Assembly: GCF_022458985.1 (NCBI RefSeq)
Contig: NC_061772.1
Location: forward strand, 28,517,501-28,581,500
Length of the DNA: 64,000 nucleotides
Direction: 5' to 3'
From: Mugil cephalus
Lineage: Eukaryota; Chordata; Actinopteri; Mugiliformes; Mugilidae
The stretch's first letter is position 1, and each line of letters begins with the position of its first letter. Below the pieces are notes generated by a model. The model saw only the letters and a program-made list of their open reading frames with translations, was not told the DNA's origin and ran no database searches. Shown piece by piece: positions 45,701 through 57,700 of the stretch. The translations under genes and the position numbers were made by a program.

Positions 45701-48700
45701 TAACTACTTGGATCTCCTAATATAAAAAAGTGTGTAGTAGTGTAAGGCCTCTGTCCTTGTTAGAAACTGGAATTTTACTTTAACGGACGTGTTTCTGAAA
45801 CTGTCTCTTCACCTTCAACGTTTTTGACAAAATAAATAGAAGCTTCTCGCTGTGCGTTGGACATTCAGACTGAAAATAGAACATCTTAAAAGACAGTGGA
45901 GGGGCATCGCGTCAGGGACTGATGATAAAACAATATGCGAGCACTGGTTTAAGTGACTGTTTGTGTTTGGAGGCTTTGGAAACACCGTTACACTTCACTG
46001 TGGTTCATAATACAGGGTTTTATAACTCTGGACGGAGACCAAGTGATGCCTGTTAGAGTGTGGTCGAATGACACTGGTTTATATCGGAGCAAAAGTTAAG
46101 TCAAGTGCAACTTGTGTTTTTTTTTCTTTCCTCCAGAAGCCTGGGGCTGCACAGAGCACAGTGGCCTCTTTGAAACCAATGACACGGTCGCGTTTGATGC
46201 ATCTCTGCTTAAACTCGGCCTGAGGCTTCTTCCAAACATCAATGGAGACGTGACTGACAAAGTTAGAACTCATTAACTGCTTTTAAACTCCATAGATGCT
46301 TTTCATCTATGGATGCACTTCAGGGTGATTAGATGAAGCTGGGGGCGGGTCTTACTCCAGAGCGGTCGGGTGGTGCTGGGGGGAGGCTGGGTGGTGGTTC
46401 TGCTGCTGCTGGTGCTGGTGGTGGTGGTGGTGGATGGAGTGGTGGGTTGTTCCCAGGGGAGGTAGCTGGCAGTGTGGTGAGGCTGACGCAGGGGGCTCCT
46501 CCGCCCGTGGTACAGGTCGTACTGGTCCGGAGGAAGCCAGTACTCGTACTCGATCCCTGGGTTTTTGTCCGTCGCTAGAACCTGAACACAAGAAATAAAA
46601 CATAAAAGAAACATTTACAGTCTTTTATTTGATCCCAGTTCAAGACCTTTAACGTCTGTCACCTCCTATGTTGGATAAACCTTATTTCTCAGAGGCTATT
46701 TGAGGATTCGTGTCACCTAATTATGGTATGAATGAAAGTTAAACTGGAAGAATGTGATCAGTCTGAGTCGTTGGCGCTGCAGAAACACTTTTACAGAGAA
46801 ACTTTTCCTTCACTTTAGGTCAACAACAACAGTCTCTAGTCCGGCATCCACTAAATTCCATTAAATAAAATGGAAGTTGATCTATTTATAAAGAGTAAAC
46901 TCAGGATGCTTCCTCAGCCCAGAAGCCCCAGAAAAAGCACTAAGAACTTTGGACATTCCTGTTTTTTAGCTAGTAGCAGATCTTCTAGTGTGATTGATGA
47001 AGAATGAACTTTTAATCGCAAATATTTAGTTCGTTGTTTAGTTTTTAAGACGTGACCCGAAGCAAATGAGAGGTCGAACACTATCAGAAGTTTTGGATAC
47101 GGTCCAATATGAAGAACACACAACGTGTATTAAAGGTTCCTTCTGCTGCGTTTACATGTCATAGTCGGTTTAGCATCAAAACCATGACCAGACCAACCTA
47201 CAAGGCTTCACTTCTCACTTGTATCAGATTCTTATACGGAAATAAGTATATAAAGTGGAAAATAAATTAATTTTATTTATTTATGCAACAATAAACTTGA
47301 ACTTTTTGGACAAAAATCTGATGAAATGAAGATGGAACTGACCACATTGTTAATGCAGTAGTATTTTCTTGCACATAACGAGGCTTTGGACATGAACATT
47401 CCCATCTTCCCAGGTTTTTGCAGAATTGGTCCTGGTGTCCATCACGTGTATTTTGTCCTTGTGCTCTTATAAAGTAACTAAATAAAACATGGGATTGACC
47501 AGATCCACATAAAGGAAATAAATGAAATCAACACTTGCTTATTTAAAAATATAAGATAATTATGAAGTTCTCCCAAGATTGTGGTTAACCCCAGAGTGTT
47601 TTCATTAGGGTTTGATTACGGGCTAAGAAATGAGTCCAAGTCCCCCGTGAAGACATCATGATGGATATTATATTCATTGCTATTATGTAGAAGGCATCGG
47701 AAAAGAAAAAGGGAACCATTGTTTCACAAATCAGAGACTCGTGTTCTTGCGGCGCTGCAATAGTTAGCAGCTGTTTCTCTGCAGAGCCAGGCCTGAAATA
47801 CTGGTTGAGGTCCTGAATGAACATTATTTACTTGAACCTGGTGTTTTTTCTCGATGGTAACAATAAGCAGAAAACCTTCAGTCCTTCTTATAGCACAAAC
47901 ATGGCCTCAGTTAAGTGTGCATGGTTTTAATATATAAGAAAATACAGGTACATCATCTGCAAACAATTTAACTTTATGACAGGTTTATGATGACGACAAA
48001 ATTAACAAAAGCTGTTGCATGTTAGCAAAACTTTAGCTCCTGAGATTTTGCTTTTAATTACAAGCAGATTGTAGGTGAATCAAACAGCCTGTCACCAAAT
48101 CACTGTCAGAAAATAATCACAGGTTCCTTCAGTTCTCTCCTGTGAAGGTTCAAACTGATGACGGCTGCAGATGTTTTCTGATCTTTAGGGACTCTTACCA
48201 TCAGGTGGAGGTCTTCCTTGGTCGGTCCTGGCACCTCGAAGCTCTCCCAGGTGTCTGCAGAGCGCCGGTACAGCAGCTTGGTCCCGGCCACGTTATACTC
48301 GCCCGGAACGCTGATTTTCCAGTTGCCGTTGATCACAAACTGGGAGCGACCGTTCTGCAGGGCTGCAGGAGGAAGAGAACGGGCCGGATAGAAGTTACTG
48401 GTTACACAGAATTGACATTTATGTGGATGATGATTGGTTGGCCTGGCTTGTAGATATACACCAATCAGCCACAACATTATGACCACTGACAGGAGAAGTA
48501 ACACATTGTGACAATTCAGTGTTCTGCTGGGAAACTTCTGAACCTGGTATTCATTCAAGTGGATGTTACTTAGACATGTAGCACCCACCTAGACCAGACC
48601 AGACACCCCCCACACAATAGCACTGACCCCATCCCCAGCAGGATGCAACCACAAAAACTCTGCAGGAACAACAAAACTGACCTGGCCTCCAGATTCAAAC

Positions 48701-51700
48701 TGATCAAGTATCTGTGGGATGATCCACAGAGGTCCCGCCCCTCAAAGGCCCCCCCACTAACAACACAGGACACCCTCGGAAGGCCCATGTCCATTCCCTG
48801 ATGAGTCACAATAGTTTTGGAGGCACCTACACAACACTAGAGAGGTGGTCATAATGTTATGGCTGATCAGTGTAACTGCCACTTTAAAAAAAAAAAGAAG
48901 CACTTTAGATAAAAAGATCAGGCAGCTAATAAAATACAATAAAAGGAAATCAAAGAACTAGCAAAACAAAAAGGTAATAAAACGGATCATAAATCCACCA
49001 CTCAACTAAATTTATTGTTATTGGAGCCGATAACAGAAAATAGGCCGGGGGAAGAAGATCGGAGTGGGTGTAAGGTTGTGTTGCGTCTTCAGAACGCGGC
49101 TCTAAATTTTACTGATAGACCAGGAAAGAAATTCAAGAGCTGGACACAGCGACTGGTTCCCGTAAGCAACCTGGCAGCGATGTTCTGAACCAACGATGGT
49201 AACAATTTAAAAATCCACACAACCACCGAGTCGAGTTAAGGTAAAAAAAGAAGAATATTCCAGCTGGCTCCATCACGGCAGCTGTCCGTCCTGAGAGCAG
49301 GGAGAGGGATTTTCCATGACATGCGATGGAAACAAGTACTTTCACCTGTCTGGCCCCAGTGGTCAGATAAAGCCCTTATGAGTGTCCCTTTTCAAAACCA
49401 CAGTATGTGCCATTTATTTCAGAGCGGCCTGTTTTATTCTGGCCTCATAAACAAGGTTGAGAATAGATGCCCTTGGTTGTTGTGTTGCCTGGAAAACACA
49501 CAGCGGGTGCAGAGACCAGACGGGAGTACTGAGACCCTCCTGTTTCTAGGGGAAGTCCATAAATTTGTTTTTAATGTGGTTGTTTTACTCTGACGTGATG
49601 ATTAATATGATTCTTCTGTATTAACTTGAAGCTAAAGCACAGCCAGATGTTCTGAATCTTACCGAGATAATTCCTGCTGTTATCGGTGACTCGGATGTGA
49701 GTGGCTCCGGCTGGTATCATGGCCACCTCGTTGTATCCGAAAGGCCCCCCTGAAACAAAAACAGAGACGGGGAGTCGTGAGTTTGGATTTTAACGTCAGT
49801 TTCCTTTATCTTTAACTGCTTCGCATGATTAAAGGAAAAAGTCTGTTTCTGCTTTTTTTACGATCCAGGGACACGAGAGATGCTCTGAAAGCAACTTTAA
49901 TACGAAGTGAAACGAGGCCAAGAAGAGAAAAAGCCTCTCGTGTGCTTATTTTGAGTCTAAATGAAGCGGAGCATTAAGAGTGGGTCAGACTAATCCCTGG
50001 AGAGTGTCCGTTACGTTGCAGAGATCATTCTGGGTTCACCTGTGAGACAGTGTTTATATTCATGTGGTCCAAAATAAAGAACATGTTCCCTCCAGTGAGT
50101 TCACGCCGTATTAACTACTCACAGGGAACACGACCGTGACCAGACTAACCTACTAAGGATCGACATTTTTGACCCAGATCAGCCAGAAATTAACCACAAC
50201 TCTGGAGCTGGTTTCAGTTGTTTTATTTAAATCAGTGGTTCCCAAACTGGCGTCTGGGTCCCACATGGGCTGCACCAAAACCTGTCTGATCTTAGTTCAA
50301 CATCAGTTTTCACCTGTTACATGTACAATATTCAGGGACTAAAGTATCTCCAGCACCATGTTGGATCTCCAGCGTGTGGTATTGAATCAACATTTAGAAG
50401 AAAAAAAACTTGTTGATGTGCAATATTGTCAGGAATGAGAGTAATGCAGCTTTCCCTCTCCAAACTAACATCACTGATGCTGCATTCAAAACGACTCGGG
50501 GAAAAAAAAATGAGCTTCGAGTTGTGAAACTCAGAAATTACTGCTTTCAAAATAATAAAAAAAATACCTTCTGCACATATTTTAATGTTCAGCAAATGGT
50601 GACGATAAATCAAACTTATTTATTTCTCCCCAGAGTTAACCTCCTAACTGCAAACAAACTTCATTTGTTAGTTTTATGCAACAGTAAACTTTGCTTTGGT
50701 TTTAGGGGGCGGTTTTCTAGTCCTGGTCCTTGTTGCTCTGAAGATGCTCATGTGACGTTACTGATCGGTTTATCAGGCTGGGAGACGTTGCATCGATCCA
50801 AAGTATCGATAGAATCAATACCACAGTGGTATCGGTATCAGATCGATACTTATGTGATGGAATCGATACTTCAGTTTCAGTTTTTCTAATCTAGGTTCAG
50901 TATTAACTGTCATTACTGCTCCTCTTCCTCTGTTTGGTGCTATTTTACAGCTTTAGACCAAATATTATTATTATTATTTATTATGCTATTTTTGTTATAC
51001 TTTTGACCTTGTTACATTTGTGATATTGTTATATTTCTATAGTAATATATTGTTGATCTTGTTATTTTTTGACCTAAATAAAAACTATTTTTATTTGTCG
51101 ACAATTTCTGTCCTGTGTTTTGTGATTATAATCATGAAATAAAAACAAAATCATTCGAGCATCACGATTATTATTATTTTTTTGAATGTTTTTTAAAATT
51201 TGGTTATTGATGATGCAAACATGAAACTAGTTTCTTTTCTACGTCAAAAGTATCGGTATCAGTATCGGCAATACCCTGTATTTACTTACTTGGTACCGGA
51301 TCGATACCAAATTTTGCAGCATCGCCCAGATCATGATCTGAATATCTCTTCTTCTGTTGCACTTGTGCATTAAATCTATCTCTTGCAGCCTCTGATGAAC
51401 CACTTTAAAACGGCAGATTTCAGGCTCTACTATGATCTGACTGCAAGAAATCACAGCAATTACAGAAATTACAGCAAGGTTGCAAAATACTGCACCGCTC
51501 ATATGGTTTGCGTATAGTTACAGAGTTTGTACAGTTAAGTTCACGTTCATTGTGTTTTACTTCACTGGACGGCTGGTTATAAAACTAAACTGTCCTCATT
51601 TTACACCCTGGACATGTCTGAGACACTGACCTGTTTACCTTGAATGAACCTGGTGGACGACATTAAACCGCTAAGTGCCAGATAAGGGACAAATGAGTCA

Positions 51701-54700
51701 TGATTAACTTCAGAATTCAAGATAATCAAAGCTAATGCCTTTTATCAGGTATCAGAAAAGGACATATGAATCCTTTAAAGATTAAATACACTGATAAGGA
51801 AGCAGGTATCACCAGTATTTATTTTATTACACATTCTACAATAAAAGGTTTGGGTTACCCACTAATGTTCCTGTAAGAAGCCTCCACCAGTTGCTTAGAA
51901 CTGCTACGTGGATGTAACGTCTCGAAGAAACGAGTCCAGTTGCCCTTGTTTCAGCTTGTTCTGGAAATACCATGTCATTAAACCCCTTCTTATATCTTCT
52001 TAGTGGAACATTTTTGACTTGTCTTTGCAGGCTACACACTTGGTATCAATTCCAGCTTGTTAGCTTGAAGTTACAGCCAATACACACGCATATATATATA
52101 TATGCATGTATACAGAATATATACTGTGCTGCAGAACTTTTCTAAAATGGGATCATTTGTAGTATCTCTGGATTCACATGAATGTACCTACAGGGTAACA
52201 CACGTCAGCATCAGGTGGTGAAACAGCTTCATGAAACCCTAAACCTCCAGATGCACTTGTTCTTAAAATGAAACGTTGCTACTGTGGCTCAGCACTTTTA
52301 GAGCTATGAACTTTATCCAAGACTAATCTCTAAACCGCCATTTATCAGCAGTCAGTTAGTGATCATCGATCGGTATCACTGTGTTTATCTGAGGCAGGTT
52401 GTGCTTCGCATCACGTCGCCGTCGTGATGGTTTTATTATCTGTCATTACCCAAGAATCAGCCTCCTCGATGTCAGCAATGTTTAACTGAGATAGATGGTT
52501 TAAAACCGTCGGCTCACGGGCACAAAGAGATGAATGACATTTATGAACGAGCCGAAATCGCAAACCATTCATTGCAGAGTGATATTTCACCCGTGAGCCA
52601 AACCAGGCCGAGGCAGGGACAGCTCTATGGTCCTCCCGCTGCTCCGCGCTGAAAAGCAGCTGCATCCATCACAGCCTCTGAAGGCCGTGTAACGTCGGTT
52701 GCTCCTGCTTACCCGTGTCACGGAGAAACTATGCGCAAGGTTCATCGGCAGGGCTGCAGCTACATGAAGATGTAGGGTCGTGACGGAGGAAGTGTCAGAG
52801 TCACAGACAGACGGCGATGAGCTTGAGGCCACATGACCTCGGGAGGAGCGCTGCCCTCCGCCTGCTCCACCTCCGCTGGGAAACACAGCTGCAAGGAGGA
52901 GAGGAAAAAACCTCTCCCCAAGGCCGCGGAGGCGCCCAAACAAAGCGGCCATTATCAGCCTGTTTTCTCCTTCGCTCAATCTGAGCCATTACGCCTCTTA
53001 CGGTACTTTATCTGTCAGCTCTGCTCGGCCTGCACGCTGAGCCGTGTGAAGAGGCCGCTGTTAGAAACGAGGCCGGGGCCAAGACGCCACAACAGAGGTT
53101 GTTCTGTTTGTCTGTGCACATGTGCGTCCACGACGTGTTGCAGCTCGGTGCGTTTCTCAAATCATCCTCGACATTTGTAAAACAAAAGTGCATTACTCAA
53201 AACAATTTGTACAAACGGCAAAAGGATTTCCAGAAAAAGAACAGCCTCCTGCTCAAAATCCTTAGTTCATCTCTTAAAAATAAATATGAACAGGTCACTG
53301 CCTTCAGAATGACAAGTCCTGGTGTCATCGTGTACAGATAACACAGTCAAATTAGTCATGTTGTATAACAGTGGACTCTGGAGGGATGTGACCTAAGAAA
53401 GAAAAGAAAAAACTAAAGTAGAAATGTGAACATGGGGCAGTCTCCTTAAGGAGATCTGCTGTTTTTGCCCACCCACCTTTGTGTATTATTGTTTATCATT
53501 GTTGTTGTTTGCACTTCCGACGTACATTCATAAAGACGAAGCAGTAAACAGTTAAAAGATGTGCAGAAAAGATCAAAAAGCTTAAAGGACTCATAAGCAG
53601 CCCCCCCCTCTTAAACCTATAAATATTATGCTTAACACCCCCCCACCACCACCTCATGTCCCACCTCCACACGCACACATAAAAACACACACATGCACAT
53701 CTTCATGTCATACACGTAGATATATCACAATGTAGCATTAAACAATACTTACATAACTAATGGAAAGAAACACAATAATAGTATAATATGCACTGACGTC
53801 ACTGCTGCCCGAGGCCACGCCCCCCTGAGCGGCAAGAACACGGTGAAACCGGGAATAATGTGGATTATCAGATCAAATTAAGGACTATCAGGCTCCACGA
53901 TGATCCGTATAAAGTAGTATGGATTTGGAAAAGTGGATTAGTCTCAGTTTCAGTTAGTTTCAGGTCATTTCAGTTCTGATAAATATAGCTGAATAAAAGA
54001 TGCTAACGCTAAGAGCTTCACTGAGAAGTAATTCCAGTTGTTTTAAACTAATGCTGCTAATCTCAAACTCAACTGTCGCTCAGTGGCCGTAACCACGGAG
54101 ACGTGGCTGGCTGTGACGTCACAGGCATAACCCTCTATACAAAGGTGACTAAGAACATCTGTAGGGATTTATTGAGCTTGGTCTTAAACGTATTTAAAGA
54201 GTTTTCATTTCATTCCAAATATCATTGATAGACAAAGGGGAATTTAGCAGCAGAGGTTCTACAGAAAGGAATGTGTAAATCATTCTTTTCTTCTAGTAAG
54301 ATGTGCAGGATAATGAGAGTTAGACTCAAAGTAACTTTGAAACAAAAAGGTAGAGATGCAGGACGGCAAATGCCTTTGTACATGTAACTGTTTAAATAAT
54401 AGTGTAGTTTGAAGTAATAAAGAAGAGTTTGTGGCAATTCTTGTCAGTAATCCATATACATATTTTCTGCCAGAGGGTTCTCTTGTTAAGAAGTTATTCA
54501 TAGGGCTGGACGATACTGGGTATCGATCCAATACCAAGTAAATACAGGACTAGTATCGCAGATACAGTTAAGATAAGATAATACCTTATTGATCTCCATA
54601 GGGGATACTGGTGATACTTTTACTGAATAACTAAACACAGGACAAATATTTTAGTCAAATAAACCTGCTTCCATTAACTCATTACAATATAAAACAATTT

Positions 54701-57700
54701 AACAGAAGAAAAATGAAATAATTCCCCTTTTACTACACACAATTGTTTTAGAAAAAAAGTGCAAAATAAAAAAATTGTGTAATTGTCTTTTCTTCCAAGC
54801 ACTGATTCCATTTCAATAACAGCATCAGTTCCAGTTGTGTGACACTGATTCTAGGATCTGAGTATCAAACTCTGTCCATATCCACCTTTTACAACAGGTG
54901 AGGATGGAGAAGCTCCACACACTTGGAGAGAAGCTGCATGAACTCTGTGAGGAGGAATTTACTGCTAGTATCGATTCGATAGCGATACTAGCCTTGGTGT
55001 CGACACGATCGATATTTACATTGATATGCCCTGGTCTACTTATTTGCATTTAGTCTTGATGTGAACTGAGCAGTGAACTGAGCAGTGAACTGAGCAGTGA
55101 ACTGAGCAGTGAACTGAGCAGGGAGCTGAGCAGGGAGCTGAGCAGGGAGCTGAGCAGGGAGCTGAGCAGTGAACTGAGCAGGGAGCTGAGCAGGGAGCTG
55201 AGCAGGGAGCTGAGCAGTGAACTGAGCAGGGAGCTGAGCAGGGAGCTGAGCAGGGAGCTGAGCAGGGAGCTGAGCAGGGAGCGGAGACGCTGATAAAAGT
55301 AACACAAACTTTAAAAACATCTCTTCCAGCCACATCTAAAGCACATGTATACATATAAAAGTGCAATTAATCCGCGCCAAATAATGAGTCATGCAATAGC
55401 TCACGATTAAATATTTTGATCTTTTTCTTGAGCCCCAGTAAATACATGTCAATATTGATACTTGGATCTCTCTACCATCTGAAGGTTTAGTTTGCTTACT
55501 TTCAGTTTACACTACATTTCAAAGCAAACGGAGTCGAGACGAGCAGTCTGGTTTAACGCGCTCATCGTCCAGAGTGCGTCCTAACCTGTTCTTCTTCTTT
55601 TCTGATGCAATATACCGTGTGTGGGCAAAACCATGGGAAACTTTGCAGACTTCCTTGCATCACATTAGTCTGTGAAGGTACCTCTGAGGGTAGAAAAGGT
55701 TTCGGTGGCATCGAGCCAGAATGGCCCCGGAGAACTTTATGTTCTTCCTCCTCCTCCTCCTTCCTGAAATCTTAACCACTGTAATTTTGGACCCGTTGTT
55801 GGCTGATGTTCCTCCTGGACGGCAGCCAAGTGCTTTTCTTTGGCTAAACTGTTACCATGGTTAATCTTCACTTTATCAGTGAGCAATAAGCTTGAATGAC
55901 ACTTGAGTGGGAAAACACAAAAGGGGACCTGGGCAGATTCATCTCAGTGATGTTTGTGTGTGTGTCGGTTGTGGGGTTTGTCTGTTCTGGCTGCCAGTAC
56001 AGTTCTTCGAGTGGATGATAATGCTGATGCTGTGTGCTGTGGTGGTGTGTGGTCTTGATGTGGGAGGCGTGTGATGTTGTGCCACTCCTAGCGCAGCAGG
56101 TGGTGCATGGGGTCCTCCTGCTGCTTCGAGCCCAGGACGGAGTCACAGCCGGGGGTCTGTACGACACACAGATGTGCACAGCTGTTCAGGGAACGACAGT
56201 TTCATCTGGTTCAAGGTCTCGTTTCACACGTTTGTCCAAGTTGAGAAGCTTCTAACCTTTTTCTTTTTAGCCATACAGTCGCCGGGGCCTCAACTCAATT
56301 CTCTTCTCTTATTTGCTCTCCTCTGTCATTTCCCCTCTCTCACAAACATTTACTTTCCAGAAAAACAGCGCCTCGGGGCCTCGAGGAGGGGATCGGAGGG
56401 CCGTGTCTGTAAACGTTAAAATGCCAAAGCGGAGAGCGTGCGGGACGGGCCGGATGGTTTATGGCGTGTGGAGGATCTCGTTGCTAGTGGCTCGCTCTGG
56501 TCTGCAACTCTCTGCAGAGGAGGCCAATCAACGCGGCGGTTTCTCAGGCAAGAGAGCAACAACCTAGGGAACTTATAATCAGTCCCTGAAGCCCCTTAAA
56601 AGCAAAACACTCTGCAGCATCTGGGTGTGCAGCAGGAAATGAAGCCTCTGGGAGAGGGGCTGCAGGACACCGCAAACTCACAAGCACACAGGAAATATAA
56701 CCAGAGAGTACAAAGTTATTCTTTCACTGCACAGGACTTGGGGTTAACTGTATTATTTATGGAATAACTTCAGTTGAACTAAATCTGGTGACAACAAAAA
56801 ATCAAGTTAAAGACTTTAGATAAATTAGAAACTGCCTGACAACATCTTAGAACCCTTTATGAACAACTCATACATCCACAGGACCCAAAGTCACAAGTCA
56901 CAACTGTGTTGAAGGCACAAGGGAAACCTACACAATATTAGGAAGGTGGTCATAATGTTATGCCTGATTGGTGTATGATCACATCAGAATATCATAATAT
57001 GAGCCTGCTCGCTAACACTTACTAGAGTCTTGGACTGATGAGCTGGACACATATTGAAGACATTCCCTCGGCTCTAATAACTTTTTCCACAAACATCTGA
57101 AGATTTTATAAAAGAAAGTCACAGAGGTCACAGTCTATTTGATCGCCATAATCTAAACCTGTAAGAAGACTCCTTTATTTACAGTTTAATTAGTACCAAG
57201 ATAATCCTCAGAATGAAACTTCGTGAATTTGCAGCACATTTTTCCACACCAGTGAAATATTACTATATAGCTTTTGTTGAAATATAATTATGTTGTTCTT
57301 TGACCAGACGCCTCAAAATCAGAGAATTATAAAACGGGCTTAAACGGAAAAATATAATATAATTTTGCAGCGTTAATGAAAAACGTTCTGAGCGACACAC
57401 ACACATGCAGAAATGTGTTGTGCAGCCTGATCCTAATTTGAGACCTGCAGTCCTCCAGACCAGCTGTTTCCTGGTGCACTGACCCCGGCCGGTCCAAGCT
57501 TACGGGCCATAAATCCACTTATTTACACTACGTCCCACATGTAAGCATGAACAAACACACGCACACACACGTATGTAAACACAAACACGCAGTAAAAATA
57601 GCTGTGACTCCGCACAGACCCTGTTCACGCTGCAGGACCGAGCGGATCCGTTGTGGAGCTGTGCAGACTGTGATGCTAACTGAAGCCTGCAGTCCACACT

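Larger units (their letters stand above)
49750..56087. other. Long adamtsl5 intron after the interrupted exon
   Basis: I searched the minus strand of this 6.3 kb for the expected remainder of the ADAMTS cysteine-rich motif (CxxCGGxN..C followed by a hydrophobic VQ..F segment) and did not find it. The stretch holds repeats of the TATCGATACC type, a MITE family B copy, a minisatellite and a GC-richer island at about 52600-53050. Confidence 0.5.

Noticed and set aside
46079..46273. 64-aa minus frame ([15 protein letters not shown]...) in an adamtsl5 intron
   Set aside because: It looks somewhat protein-like but has no recognised family and no phase-compatible splice sites. It may be a decayed repeat, so it was not called as a gene.
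55036..55366. Three overlapping minus-strand frames (85-108 aa) of PAQL/LLSS/CSAP repeats
   Set aside because: They run through the 12-bp minisatellite, which lacks stops in all three frames. No start context, no splice fit and no family.
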